Assembly (NCBI GenBank): GCA_966112615.1 | Contig: CBHWDO010000016.1 | Location: 1 to 64,000 of the forward strand | Direction of reading: 5' to 3' | Source of the DNA: Flavitalea sp966112615 | Lineage (GTDB): Bacteria > Bacteroidota > Bacteroidia > Chitinophagales > Chitinophagaceae | DNA length: 64,000 bases | Shown here: piece after piece, positions 34,362-43,934 of the stretch | How the letters are laid out: every line of letters begins with the position of its first letter | Position numbering within the stretch: position 1 is the first letter of the stretch | Translations under genes and position numbers: made by a program | The notes under the pieces: generated by a model | What the model was told of the DNA's origin: nothing | What the model saw: the letters and a program-made list of their open reading frames with translations, nothing else | Database searches by the model: none

Positions 34362-35052
34362 TCGAATGACCTGATGTTGCAAGCTGTACCAATCGTTTAT
34401 TTCCTTTGAAAGAGTTATACGTTGCTATGTTATTGGTGAATGGGGTAGTTGGATCATGTTCGGTACCTGATACCCAGACATGAACTTTATATGGTTTCCA
34501 GGTGCTGAAATTTCGAGTACCAACGGACGACAGAAAGCAGATTCTTTCAAACAGGTTTGCATACGGTGATGTGTGTCCGGTCATGGTGATATAATCCTCC
34601 ATTCTACCACCACCGCCAGACAATCCCATAATGATGAATCTTCTTTTATCGGTTGTGTCCATGCCAAGCTGCTGAATGAGATTCTGTATGGCAGAAGCAT
34701 AAACAGCTATACTACCATCCCCATAATTTGGGATCATGTAAATGCAATTCCTCTTGATGGTTCCATCATTCATAATGGCTCTACCATTCCAGTTGGTTCC
34801 TGCATCATTCAAGTTATTTCCAGGCGCGTTCTTAACCAGATTTGGCATGGTGGCACTGGTCTCCCCATTGCCCATGAAGAAGATGATCAATATAGAATTG
34901 GGATCTGTTGGCGACCATCCAGTAGGCTTGAAATATCCATACGTCCTTGTTGAATACGTATGAATTACCAAACTGTCCAATGCTGTTGGCAATTGACCGA
35001 AAGTACTGGCTGATATGAGCAACAGAGTTATTAATTTTCTGATGTTACCCAT
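34336..35052 (-). CDS. Exported alpha/beta-hydrolase (esterase-like) in the phage fibre cluster
   Basis: 238 residues. N-terminal hydrophobic signal (about 1-20, ending TFGQ). A nucleophile elbow GLSGGG puts the serine at 145; Asp200 (TEHDPTTPF) and His229 (SGHSNAY) are well placed to complete the triad. The fold resembles feruloyl/acetyl esterases and PHB depolymerases. In a fibre cluster it could deacetylate host surface glycan. Overlaps the beta-helix gene upstream by 22 bases. Confidence 0.65.
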   Translation of the reverse strand: MGNIRKLITLLLISASTFGQLPTALDSLVIHTYSTRTYGYFKPTGWSPTDPNSILIIFFMGNGETSATMPNLVKNAPGNNLNDAGTNWNGRAIMNDGTIKRNCIYMIPNYGDGSIAVYASAIQNLIQQLGMDTTDKRRFIIMGLSGGGGRMEDYITMTGHTSPYANLFERICFLSSVGTRNFSTWKPYKVHVWVSGTEHDPTTPFTNNIATYNSFKGNKRLVQLATSGHSNAYLGSDF

Positions 35053-37676
35053 ATTTTATCTGTTGAAGGTTCGTAATGCAGTAAATACTTTACACCTGGT
35101 GCAATTTGATTTGTGGAGTTCACATTCGTGATGAAAAAAGATTTATCACAGGTGATAGTGGCAGTACTTGATACATTGACAATCCGGATCTTTCTTTTTC
35201 TTGCCGTAGCATATGCCGGCAGAGTGAAGTTTGAATTAGCAGTTCCGTTGAAAATGATGGTTACATCATTTGCGCCTACAGCATATGAAGTTCCTGTGAC
35301 AATGGCCATATTATCCCACTTCGAAATGCTAGCAGTTCTTCCGGGATTTGCCAGGCTCATTTGATCACCGATAGTATTTCCAGTTCCAGTAAAATCGGAT
35401 GAATTTAAATATAAGGTCTTCACAGCAGTATCTGCACTACCGCTTCCCAGTGCAGCAGCTACAAGAGAATCGACATAAGCTTTCAATGCAACAATACTTG
35501 GATTTACTCCCAGTGGTGTAGCAGATCCATCTCCATCTATTGTATTGTCAGTAGTAACTGAATTACTTCCAGAAGTTCCAGAATTGGTAGTCACATTCCC
35601 ATTAGCATCCAGATAAGCATAACCTGGAGATGAAGGAGTATAACCCCCAATGGTCTTACCATCAGTACCCTTCATCACCACTATTTTATTAATGGTTGAA
35701 GAAACATCATTGCTTATTGTATTTCCAGTACCCGGAGCTCCAGGAACTTGCGCAGTAACCCAGCCTGTTCCATAAGAATTAGCAGGAATAGTACTGCTTT
35801 TAATGATAAGTGAATCCTTATAAACATTGGATGCTGTACCACTGGTGAAAACAATCACCGTACCGGACAGGTCACTTTTATTGATCTTCAGTTTTGCACT
35901 ATCTCCCACCGCTCCCATAGAAGCGTTGATGAAAGTTTTTCCAAACGGTATAGTAACATCATCAGCTTCAATATCAACCTTGCTACCCGCTGACCTAACC
36001 CAACAGAAATAAGAATTGAGGGCAGATGAATTGGTAACTCTTTCTCCTTTAAATCTTAATCTGGAAGGATTCTCAACATAAAATGCAACAGTCGCTCCGG
36101 AAAGATCATAATCATTATCGCTGAAATAATAGAGAGCATTTGCTGTGGCGGCATCTGTTGCAATATCAAATAATCTTGCAATGGCCGTTCCGGTTATTGG
36201 TTCGTTATACCATGGTTTAAAAATATTTGCCTTCACATAAAGAGGATCTGCGCTGTTGATTGAAAGCATCCAGATACCACTCCTGGAATAATACATACCA
36301 TTCCGGTGAATAAAAGTGGACATTGAGCGCATGGTATGGTTGAGCTGCGCAAATATCACAGGGTTATTGATTACATTGGCCTGCTTAATTCTTTGACTGT
36401 TGAACTTAATTCCACCTGCCAATGATTCAATTTCATTCATTGAAATGGTGAGCACATTGATGGTATCATCAGTGGTAATGTTTACCGCAGATGTTGATGT
36501 GTTGGTTTGATAGTTTTTAAGGTCGTTCTGAGATAAGGTAATGGACCTGAAACCATGAGACAGGATCCTTACGCATGCATCTCCATTTAAAACTTCAGAG
36601 CTGTCAAGCCTTACCTTGTTTCCTATTATATCCAGTTTATTACCTCTATAATCTGCGTAAATAGCGGAGCCAAATGTTCCATAAACTTCATTTCCTTTGA
36701 CTGTTCCATATGCAGTAGGATTCGAAGCCTCGCCCGTTCCGCCTTTGATGATTATCGCAAAGTCATTGGGAGTGGTCTGATTCTCGAAGTAATTATATTC
36801 TGCAGCATTATTCCACCCTGCCAAATAAAGTGCGCCAGAACTTTCATAGAACATATTATTCTTTGCCCTGGTTCCTGTACCATAGCTTAAGAATTGATAA
36901 TAGGTTCCGCTGTAAACTGCATTTCTGCAATTGAATGATTTGTTCTCAGTGATAGTTAACCCCCTGCTATCTGCTGCCCGGAAAACATTATCCAGGCCGA
37001 TGATCATCAGGTTCTTAAAGTTGGTTGTGTCGAAGTCCTTGAAGATGTTCTTATGAATATCGAGGCCGTCATAATAGAAGAGGAGATTCCCTGCACCATA
37101 CTTCATCTTCTCGAAATCGGTGAAGCGGATGTAGCTGTCAACCAACTGAGATGATGATTTCGGCACATCTATATTTCCAGTATTGAATAACCGGTTACAG
37201 TTTTTGATCAGGCAGTTGTCGATCTTAATGCTAAACTGACCAGCAGGAAGACCATCATAGATAACAGTACCACCTGCATTTTTTACAGTATCCCAAAAGA
37301 AAACTGAGAAGGTATTATTCAACCAGCTATCAATGACAATATTCTCCATCTTGATCAGCTTCTTCACCTCCATGTATTTACCGTTCTTCAGAACGAATGA
37401 TCCTTTATTTGGCGACCATAGATCAAGGTTGTTGAGCCGAATGGTATCATTATTGAAATCGAATTCACCATAACCAGTTACCCGATATCCAGCACCATCG
37501 GCATATCTCAATACCTGCTTAATTCTGCTTACATCAGCAGGTGTATTGGGCCTGATTCCATAATCATTCAATACCAGTGTTCGTGTGGGTGCGAGATACC
37601 ATTTGTTGCCGTATTCAACCTGACCGAATGAGATCAGGCTGATAAGGGTTAAGAATATGGTTAATAGTTTTTTCAT
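35031..37676 (-). CDS. Exported right-handed beta-helix fibre-like protein
   Basis: 881 residues from ATG 37676. Signal peptide MKKLLTIFLTLISLISFGQ, then a long parallel beta-helix-like region (about 80-480) with repeated short strands and turns such as LTITENKSFNCRN and ITLSQNDLKNYQ, a Gly/Ser/Thr-rich linker, and a C-terminal strand-rich tip (RKRKIRIVNVSSTATIT) like those of tail fibres. It may bind or cleave surface glycan. The ATG overlaps the stop of the upstream gene (TAATG), which supports this start over 37724. Confidence 0.65.
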   Translation of the reverse strand: MKKLLTIFLTLISLISFGQVEYGNKWYLAPTRTLVLNDYGIRPNTPADVSRIKQVLRYADGAGYRVTGYGEFDFNNDTIRLNNLDLWSPNKGSFVLKNGKYMEVKKLIKMENIVIDSWLNNTFSVFFWDTVKNAGGTVIYDGLPAGQFSIKIDNCLIKNCNRLFNTGNIDVPKSSSQLVDSYIRFTDFEKMKYGAGNLLFYYDGLDIHKNIFKDFDTTNFKNLMIIGLDNVFRAADSRGLTITENKSFNCRNAVYSGTYYQFLSYGTGTRAKNNMFYESSGALYLAGWNNAAEYNYFENQTTPNDFAIIIKGGTGEASNPTAYGTVKGNEVYGTFGSAIYADYRGNKLDIIGNKVRLDSSEVLNGDACVRILSHGFRSITLSQNDLKNYQTNTSTSAVNITTDDTINVLTISMNEIESLAGGIKFNSQRIKQANVINNPVIFAQLNHTMRSMSTFIHRNGMYYSRSGIWMLSINSADPLYVKANIFKPWYNEPITGTAIARLFDIATDAATANALYYFSDNDYDLSGATVAFYVENPSRLRFKGERVTNSSALNSYFCWVRSAGSKVDIEADDVTIPFGKTFINASMGAVGDSAKLKINKSDLSGTVIVFTSGTASNVYKDSLIIKSSTIPANSYGTGWVTAQVPGAPGTGNTISNDVSSTINKIVVMKGTDGKTIGGYTPSSPGYAYLDANGNVTTNSGTSGSNSVTTDNTIDGDGSATPLGVNPSIVALKAYVDSLVAAALGSGSADTAVKTLYLNSSDFTGTGNTIGDQMSLANPGRTASISKWDNMAIVTGTSYAVGANDVTIIFNGTANSNFTLPAYATARKRKIRIVNVSSTATITCDKSFFITNVNSTNQIAPGVKYLLHYEPSTDKIWVTSEN

Positions 37677-38857
37677 TATCTTATTTTTATGAATTGAGTC
37701 CCATCGCTCATGAAGTTTATCCATGCACCTGGTGCCACTGACACTATCCAGGTGGAAGGATTTTCATAAATGGGAACACTAAGATTTAAATTGAATGCAC
37801 CGTCACCGCCGTGCTTGATGGAAAATATTCTCCCTGTATTGGTAGCTGGATCTGGAAGAGTTACAGTTCTCTCAGCTGTGAGGGTATTGAAATAAACTAT
37901 CGCGAGATTCCCTGTGCCTGTGGTAATGGTATAGTTTGCATCGTTTGGCTTTACAAGGGTTTCGCTGGATGTTCCAGTACCACTTTGTTGATCTAATTGA
38001 TACCTGGTAGTTCCAATTGTAGCATACCAATGCGTCCCATTGTACTCAAGGGCTCCGTCCTCCGGAGTGGTCATTAAATTGCCTGGATTAATTTTAATTG
38101 GTGCTAACCCTGCCCCAGTGTTTCCTCCTGCGATATGAATCTTAGCAGTTGCAGGTGAAGTGGTATTTCCGAAAAATGCTCCGCCAGAGTTAATATTAAA
38201 CTTCACTGATCCGGCAACTGCAAACTGCATGGTGGAACTCAATGCATCCAAAACCATGTTGTTGCCAGATATCTTTACCTCTCCTACAACAACACCATCG
38301 GATGATCTTGCAAAACCGGCATATCCAACCTGCCCCGTTTTACCGAACTTATTGATTGCTCCTTCAAAAGTGCTATTGCTTGAAAAGGTTTTGGCCCCGG
38401 TAAATGTTTGAGTTGTTGTACTTACAAATCCTCTGGCCGTTGCAGAGGCATCCGGGATATTAAAAGTGTGTGTGGTACCGGTTGAGTTAATATTGAAATC
38501 TGTTCCGGTAGTACCTGTTGCAAATGATTGAGAAGATCCAGTAAGAGTGTTAAGGGTAACAATACCACTGCCTCCAATCACTCCGCTAATGGATGTCCAT
38601 ACAGATGAAGTACCCACCTCGATTTTGGAAGAATCAGTATTGTATCTGATAACATAGGTTCCTACAGGAACAGTTGGCCTTTGAGCAGTAGTACCCGCCT
38701 GAATTCCCAGACCACCAGTGCCCCAGAAATTAAACAGAAAGTTTTTACTATTTACCCCCTGGTTCTTGTATTGAACTGAAATGGTATCCCTGTCTGCAGG
38801 TTGTGCAAATGCAGCGAATGAACAGAATAGTAAAATGATTGATAATATCTTTTTCAT
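37676..38857 (-). CDS. Exported tail-fibre-like protein
   Basis: 393 residues. Signal peptide MKKILSIILLFCSFAAFAQ. Phage-fibre text follows: RPTVPVGTYVIRYNTDSSKI near residue 60, TQTFTGAKTFSSN (a repeat type seen in fibres), and a C-terminal module of about 90 residues with NTLTAERTVTLPDP and NLNLSVPIYENPST. That module recurs at the end of the beta-helix protein encoded at 59106-60794. Likely a receptor-contacting protein, but the signal peptide is unexpected for a virion part. Confidence 0.68.
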   Translation of the reverse strand: MKKILSIILLFCSFAAFAQPADRDTISVQYKNQGVNSKNFLFNFWGTGGLGIQAGTTAQRPTVPVGTYVIRYNTDSSKIEVGTSSVWTSISGVIGGSGIVTLNTLTGSSQSFATGTTGTDFNINSTGTTHTFNIPDASATARGFVSTTTQTFTGAKTFSSNSTFEGAINKFGKTGQVGYAGFARSSDGVVVGEVKISGNNMVLDALSSTMQFAVAGSVKFNINSGGAFFGNTTSPATAKIHIAGGNTGAGLAPIKINPGNLMTTPEDGALEYNGTHWYATIGTTRYQLDQQSGTGTSSETLVKPNDANYTITTGTGNLAIVYFNTLTAERTVTLPDPATNTGRIFSIKHGGDGAFNLNLSVPIYENPSTWIVSVAPGAWINFMSDGTQFIKIR

Positions 38858-40008
38858 TAATTGTATTTTTTAAGCACTCCGATTACCCAGAAATTTGAAG
38901 CAGCAGTGAAAATGTTTTTATACCAGGCGTTTGAACCGCCCCACCATTGCGTATCGAATCCTTTGAAGGATGTAGCACCACGCCAGAAAAATCCAGTATT
39001 GGTAGGAGTAGAGCCTCTTACGACATTACCCATCCCATCAAGCAAGTAGAACTTCATGGATGATGCTGTAGTCTCACTGATATTATGAATGACCTGGTAA
39101 CCTGGTCTTGTGCTGGTTGCAGTAACTTTGTACACATCAGCTATTCCAAGAGTTTCAATACCTGTGACATCTAAAGAGATCTGACCAGTAGTTGCATTGA
39201 AGCTGACAGTTGGATTGGTGTTATTATAAGCCCCAGTGGAAACATAGGTTGTACCATTGGACACTACATAACCTCCCCAGTTATTGATGATCTTTGGATG
39301 AATATTTGCACTGCTCACACCAACACTTGCTCCTGCCTGAATGCCGAACTTTGCAAGCTGTTCATCAGGACCAACCAAAAGAGTGATCACTTTATAAGAG
39401 GATGGATAATTGATGGTAATATATTGCTGTGATCCACTGGCAGTAACCGTAGGAAGCATATTCAAAGTGGTGTGATCAACATCAGCAATCCATGACCAGG
39501 TAACACTATCAGTTCCGGCTGCAATAGTTGGCCGAATTACACCAGCTACAATCATAATAGAAGTGTCTCCACCAAAAGCATTTTGAGTGGCACGATAAGC
39601 TGAATAAAACTCGCTGTATTGCTTCAATTCTATTGCTCCCGCAGTGTTATTGAAGTCTCTTGTACTGAAAGTGTTTGAACTACCTCCAGTTATGGGGTTG
39701 CTGTAAGTTAAATCAGCATCGGTTGTACCGTTTTTAAACGAAAGCTCCCAACGCTGTGAAGCACTATCCATGAAAATGGGGAAGTTACCGGTGCGTGATG
39801 CAGTGGTATTGAGATAACTCAATATTTCTGCACGTGATGCGTAAGGACGGTAGGTAAATGTTCCCGCATCATAGTAGTAAGACCTCGCATCCGTTGGTTT
39901 ACCATTGGGTGCATAAGGCTTATTACTGGATGTGTGAAGGGTTGAGTTAAACTGCGCCTGTGCGCCAAAACTCAATGCCAGAAGAAGTATTGTAATTATC
40001 CTTTTCAT
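38857..40008 (-). CDS. Exported fibre-like protein
   Basis: 383 residues. Signal peptide MKRIITILLLALSFGAQAQ, a short segment on position-specific residues (KPYAPNGKPTDARSYYYDAG) common at the start of Bacteroidota fibre-like proteins, and a strand-rich rest. No catalytic motif. Start and stop are chained to its neighbours by a 1-base gap and a TAATG overlap. Confidence 0.6.
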   Translation of the reverse strand: MKRIITILLLALSFGAQAQFNSTLHTSSNKPYAPNGKPTDARSYYYDAGTFTYRPYASRAEILSYLNTTASRTGNFPIFMDSASQRWELSFKNGTTDADLTYSNPITGGSSNTFSTRDFNNTAGAIELKQYSEFYSAYRATQNAFGGDTSIMIVAGVIRPTIAAGTDSVTWSWIADVDHTTLNMLPTVTASGSQQYITINYPSSYKVITLLVGPDEQLAKFGIQAGASVGVSSANIHPKIINNWGGYVVSNGTTYVSTGAYNNTNPTVSFNATTGQISLDVTGIETLGIADVYKVTATSTRPGYQVIHNISETTASSMKFYLLDGMGNVVRGSTPTNTGFFWRGATSFKGFDTQWWGGSNAWYKNIFTAASNFWVIGVLKKYN

Positions 40009-40009
40009 A

Positions 40010-40867
40010 TCAATTTTGAAGTATTACTGGTGAAGCAGGATCGAGTGAAGCAGGTATGCGTGACACATAGTATCTCCATGATCCGCTGACAAATGATGTC
40101 TGCCAAACCTGATCAGGGATAGTACCGTAGTTGAAATTTGTATTGAACCAGTTCGGCTTGGCTGCCTGGCTCGATGGAACTTTGACTACCCAATATTTTT
40201 CATTGGCACCTGCAGGGAATGGAACACTGATATTGGCACCATTGCTTATGTTGAAATTCCCCTGGTAAGTGAGTGCATCAGTTCCTGATACCAATGCGGC
40301 ATAAGGATCGGTGTTGTAGTAGCCCCAATAAACAGTGATCGGATTGTTGATGGTAAGCGTTGCGGCAGTTGATGTGACAGATGAACTTGCTGCATCAGTT
40401 ACAATAGCCCTGTAAGATCCTCCACTTGAAGAATTAGTTGTGAAAATGTAATTCTGTGAAGTGGCCCCTGATATATTTGCTCCATTTTTTTGCCATTGGT
40501 AAGTATATGGAGCTGTTCCTCCGGTCGCGGTAACCGAAAATGTAACTACTGCACCTTCAGGAGCTGTCTGAGAAGTTGGTTGTGAAGTAATGATCAAAGG
40601 ACTTGCACTTCCCCATCCGGCAATGATGAAGTAATAAACCCTCACACCATTTTTGATCACCCAAAGTGTATCACCGGATTTTTCCAGGTCCTGCACCTTT
40701 CCTGCTGCAAATTTTGAAGCATCAACCTTCCTGTTGGTGTTATTGATTACAACTGGCACCCAACCACCGGCAGGATCTCCATTGTAAGTCGGCATATCAC
40801 TGATCTTTACCTGGGCAAAAGATCCTAGCGATATCATAACCATGAGAAATAAAAAAAGTCTTTTCAT
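40010..40867 (-). CDS. Exported fibre-like protein with Ig-like domain
   Basis: 285 residues. Signal peptide MKRLFLFLMVMISLGSFAQ, then KISDMPTYNGDPAGGWVPVV, a small module that begins many tail-tip proteins in this group, and a bacterial Ig-like domain at about 95-175 (SQPTSQTAPEGAVVTFSV ... YTYQWQKNGANISGATSQ). The C-terminal third is unknown. First gene of the run of exported fibre-like proteins. Confidence 0.62.
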   Translation of the reverse strand: MKRLFLFLMVMISLGSFAQVKISDMPTYNGDPAGGWVPVVINNTNRKVDASKFAAGKVQDLEKSGDTLWVIKNGVRVYYFIIAGWGSASPLIITSQPTSQTAPEGAVVTFSVTATGGTAPYTYQWQKNGANISGATSQNYIFTTNSSSGGSYRAIVTDAASSSVTSTAATLTINNPITVYWGYYNTDPYAALVSGTDALTYQGNFNISNGANISVPFPAGANEKYWVVKVPSSQAAKPNWFNTNFNYGTIPDQVWQTSFVSGSWRYYVSRIPASLDPASPVILQN

Positions 40868-40882
40868 TGTCTTCTATTTGTT

Positions 40883-41257
40883 CTATTCGTTTTCAATTGG
40901 ATTACCGTCTTCTGTCCATATCACTTGCCCATCTTCAGTTATCCATTCATCATTCACCACTTCAGCTGTATCTCCAATGACATGATCTATCCACTTACCT
41001 GGCCTTATTTGAACTATGAATGTGAATGGACCGCGAAAGCCTGATATTTGGCCTGTCATCTTGTTTACCGGATCATTGTTCCATATTTCGATATATTCAT
41101 CCTTACTGCTCGCGTATCCGATATTCTGTTCAAGGGTGTTGTACACATTCAATGGATATTCAAATGGCTCATTACCTTGCAAATCCACCATGTTAATGAT
41201 CCTTGTGGTGCCCGGACAAACACAGATTGATTTCATATAGTCATACAGCACTACCAT
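40883..41257 (-). CDS. Phage protein of unknown function
   Basis: 124 residues, acidic, with an early CVCPGTTR that could bind metal and a later strand pattern (FTFIVQIRPGKW). The C-terminus repeats WITEDG and WTEDGNP. It overlaps the gene upstream by 7 bases. No family recognised; position between connector-like genes and fibres suggests a structural or adaptor role. Confidence 0.5.
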   Translation of the reverse strand: MVVLYDYMKSICVCPGTTRIINMVDLQGNEPFEYPLNVYNTLEQNIGYASSKDEYIEIWNNDPVNKMTGQISGFRGPFTFIVQIRPGKWIDHVIGDTAEVVNDEWITEDGQVIWTEDGNPIENE

Positions 41258-41508
41258 TTATCGATTGGACATTTTTCGTCAACTACAAGGGATTTCTGAA
41301 CACAAGGACATGCGCATAATTTGCAGTATATGATATCCTTCTGTTCTCCATGGCCATTTATGATGGTCAGGATTTTTGACACATCAGCATGCGGACATCG
41401 CATGCACTTTTTCAGGCGCAATTCAGAAAGCTTTTCTTCAACATTTGAAATCTGAATTATGCCGAGCTTTTTTCCCCAACCGGTTAATATGTGCATGATT
41501 TTTTTCAT
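41251..41508 (-). CDS. Small zinc-ribbon-like phage protein
   Basis: 85 residues from ATG 41508. Seven cysteines in a pattern such as CMRCPHAD, YCKLCACPCVQK and EKCPIDKW suggest one zinc-binding site. ATGA overlap with the upstream stop supports this start. Function unknown. Confidence 0.55.
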   Translation of the reverse strand: MKKIMHILTGWGKKLGIIQISNVEEKLSELRLKKCMRCPHADVSKILTIINGHGEQKDIIYCKLCACPCVQKSLVVDEKCPIDKW

Positions 41509-42191
41509 CGGCAGCAATCATTTTCTTCATCATCATAAATACCCAAAACCCAATCGGATCTTTTTCCGATAGATTTTCCGGATGCATCGCAATCGCATGG
41601 CTTACCATATACCGGGTAGTAAATCTTTCTTTCGCAGATCCAGTTATGCATCGCCTCCAAAAGAGGATCGATACGCAGCTGGATCTTTTTATCCAATGAC
41701 CATTTCACTGTTTTGAGATCAGGACTTACAACTCCTGATGTGGTCATAGGACCAGCAGGAGGAGCGTTATGCACTACACCTTCAGAAGTGAACTGAACAA
41801 ATCCTTCAGGAAATGAAACCAGAACCACTGCCTCTGCAATGAGTTTCCACAGATGCTGCTTCCAAAGATTGAGATCATGGCCAGTGAGATAATTGCGGGA
41901 GTTGACGATATCACCAACTTCCAGCACAACAGGATCTGAACCTGCTGGAAGGCTGTTAGTGATTTCAGCTTCAATAGCTGATTTATTATCAGCAGTAACC
42001 TCTTTATTCTTTATTCCGCACAGGTATTCGTAATAAGCACTGGAAAGCGCAGGACGAATAAATCTTTCCTCTGCTATGATGATTGAATTCTGGATCGTTC
42101 TTGGATCAAGCGTATGCTTGGTAGGAGCATGAAAGATCACTTCATCAGTAGTGATCAGCACATTTCTCATCAGTGGATTAATTCTGTACAT
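41505..42191 (-). CDS. Head-tail connector-like phage protein (candidate)
   Basis: 228 residues, soluble. Text such as RTIQNSIIIAEERFIRPAL and a mainly helical layout resemble small Bacteroidota phage proteins encoded beside portal genes (DUF6712-like). The C-terminal tail has several Cys and acidic residues. It starts 14 bases inside the end of the portal gene. The link to head completion rests on position and weak resemblance. Confidence 0.45.
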   Translation of the reverse strand: MYRINPLMRNVLITTDEVIFHAPTKHTLDPRTIQNSIIIAEERFIRPALSSAYYEYLCGIKNKEVTADNKSAIEAEITNSLPAGSDPVVLEVGDIVNSRNYLTGHDLNLWKQHLWKLIAEAVVLVSFPEGFVQFTSEGVVHNAPPAGPMTTSGVVSPDLKTVKWSLDKKIQLRIDPLLEAMHNWICERKIYYPVYGKPCDCDASGKSIGKRSDWVLGIYDDEENDCCR

Positions 42192-43575
42192 CGCTTCCCT
42201 CCTCTTTAGTTTTGGTGATTGAAACAGTGGTATTCTCTTTCATGTACACGCCTTCTTTTTTAGGATCAGCAGGAAGACCTTTAGCTTGTCGTACTTCATT
42301 GATCTGTACTGCAGGAGTGATATCAACATCAGTAAGGCCACTGATATCCAGGAATGGTTTTATTCCCCAGCTGTATTGCTGGAAATCGATTCCAAGCCAT
42401 GAAGAAGCTATTGTGAAGATGTGCTCCCACACACCTTGAATAAGCCTTGTCTGTTGCGGCCTGATGGTAGTGTTCTGTTTGATCTCGAAGATCTTGGTTA
42501 GAAATCCGGATCCTTTACCAAGTGTTGAAGGAGAGATGATACCAGCTAAAACCGCATCCCAATCATTTGCCAGGATGATCTTTTGAGTCCACTTATCATC
42601 GGCTTCCGTGAATGATCCATCCTTGGAAGTATCGTAATTATGAAATGCAGAACTATCGATTCCCTCTTCACTGGAAACCACTGCAACCCTTCCCCTCCTT
42701 CCATCGCCGGTATGAGTATTGATAATCTGCTTTGCGATCCTGTTTGTTTCATCAGGACTGAGCGATCCTTTAAGTGCGAGGATTCCACCAAGCACCATGT
42801 TATTATCAAAGTTGTCTAGGTTGTATCTGGCTCCTTTATATTCAAGTATTTGAAAGATCATGGATGCCACAGCAGAAGGAAGGCCGTAATGAGGGAAACC
42901 TGTTACACTGTTTTTGTACCAGATCATTGTCCTTTCCACTCCGTTTTCATCTCTCCACCAGTTCTTCTTTTCAGGATTCAGTGGATTATACAATGGTAAT
43001 TTCTTGGCGTTCTTAATTTCAGAAGAACTCACCATTCCCGTCCTTAAAAAAAGCTTTGATTGAACAGCATGCGTTACCTCATCATCAGAATTTGGAGCGC
43101 ATAGTCTCCATTCCAAAAATTCATGAGGATAAACAAAGAGGTATTTCTTTTTTGCGAGCGTTACTCGAGCAATCTCGATCGGTACATTCCCATAGGTGAA
43201 GAATGATTCAAATATCTTGGCATTGATTTCGGTCGCATTTTCGTTCTTACGATTCATGCACTTGAACCAATCCAGGATCGTTTGATCGATCTCTTTGCCG
43301 TTGGTATCATAAAAACCATTTCCAGCACAAAAATCCTTTTTCTTACTCACACATGCATTATGCGTTGTAGACAACAGCCTTGATTCAAGCAAGAGCTTTG
43401 CATAATCATCCTTAGGAGGAAGAAAAGGAATGTATCGAGTGGAGTTAATATAAGAGAATGCCTGGCCCCCATGCTCAAAGGGAATAGGGTTATTAGCGTC
43501 TAACTTGGCTTGATTGCCAACATTGACCTTCGTTCTGCCGGTAGGTTTTTTACGCTGTTGTGTTTGTCCAGGCAT
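42178..43575 (-). CDS. Phage portal protein
   Basis: 465 residues. The portal ring is the DNA gate at one capsid vertex. Typical portal text is seen: LLLESRLLSTTHNACVSKKK with a CAGNGF-type loop, ESFFTYGNVPIEI, a helical stretch PSAVASMIFQILEYKGARYN, and a C-terminal region with QTRLIQGVWEHIFTIASS. Starts with a basic, flexible N-terminus. Confidence 0.8.
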   Translation of the reverse strand: MPGQTQQRKKPTGRTKVNVGNQAKLDANNPIPFEHGGQAFSYINSTRYIPFLPPKDDYAKLLLESRLLSTTHNACVSKKKDFCAGNGFYDTNGKEIDQTILDWFKCMNRKNENATEINAKIFESFFTYGNVPIEIARVTLAKKKYLFVYPHEFLEWRLCAPNSDDEVTHAVQSKLFLRTGMVSSSEIKNAKKLPLYNPLNPEKKNWWRDENGVERTMIWYKNSVTGFPHYGLPSAVASMIFQILEYKGARYNLDNFDNNMVLGGILALKGSLSPDETNRIAKQIINTHTGDGRRGRVAVVSSEEGIDSSAFHNYDTSKDGSFTEADDKWTQKIILANDWDAVLAGIISPSTLGKGSGFLTKIFEIKQNTTIRPQQTRLIQGVWEHIFTIASSWLGIDFQQYSWGIKPFLDISGLTDVDITPAVQINEVRQAKGLPADPKKEGVYMKENTTVSITKTKEEGSDVQN

Positions 43576-43579
43576 TGCA

Positions 43580-43894
43580 TTAGTTGGTGTGGTTCTTTTT
43601 GGAACTATCTTTCTTTTGGTCAGCTTTCAGATCTTTTGGATCATCCGCTTTTGGCTCTTCCTTTACTTCAGGAGCAGCAGCTGTTTTTTTTAGTTCCCCT
43701 TCAAGCCTTGCCTTTTTGAGTTCAGCAAGTGGGGGCAATACTTCAAACAGTTTGATCAAATTCTGATTGCGGCTTTCATGAGCCATGATCGCCAGCACAT
43801 CTATATCATCGCGCTCACCAAGAAGCTTTCTGCCACCTCCATTAAATGCAATGAAGGTGGACAGATGCTCTTGTTTTATCTTGGATAGTGGCAT
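43580..43894 (-). CDS. Small charged phage protein
   Basis: 104 residues; helical N-terminal half (LSTFIAFNGGGRKLLGERDD) and a Lys/Glu/Ala-rich C-terminal tail that is probably disordered. Lies between a structural gene and the portal gene. Function unknown. Confidence 0.5.
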   Translation of the reverse strand: MPLSKIKQEHLSTFIAFNGGGRKLLGERDDIDVLAIMAHESRNQNLIKLFEVLPPLAELKKARLEGELKKTAAAPEVKEEPKADDPKDLKADQKKDSSKKNHTN

Positions 43895-43934
43895 AAACTG
43901 GATTAAGCCTTAAGTGAAAAAAATGGTGATCAGA

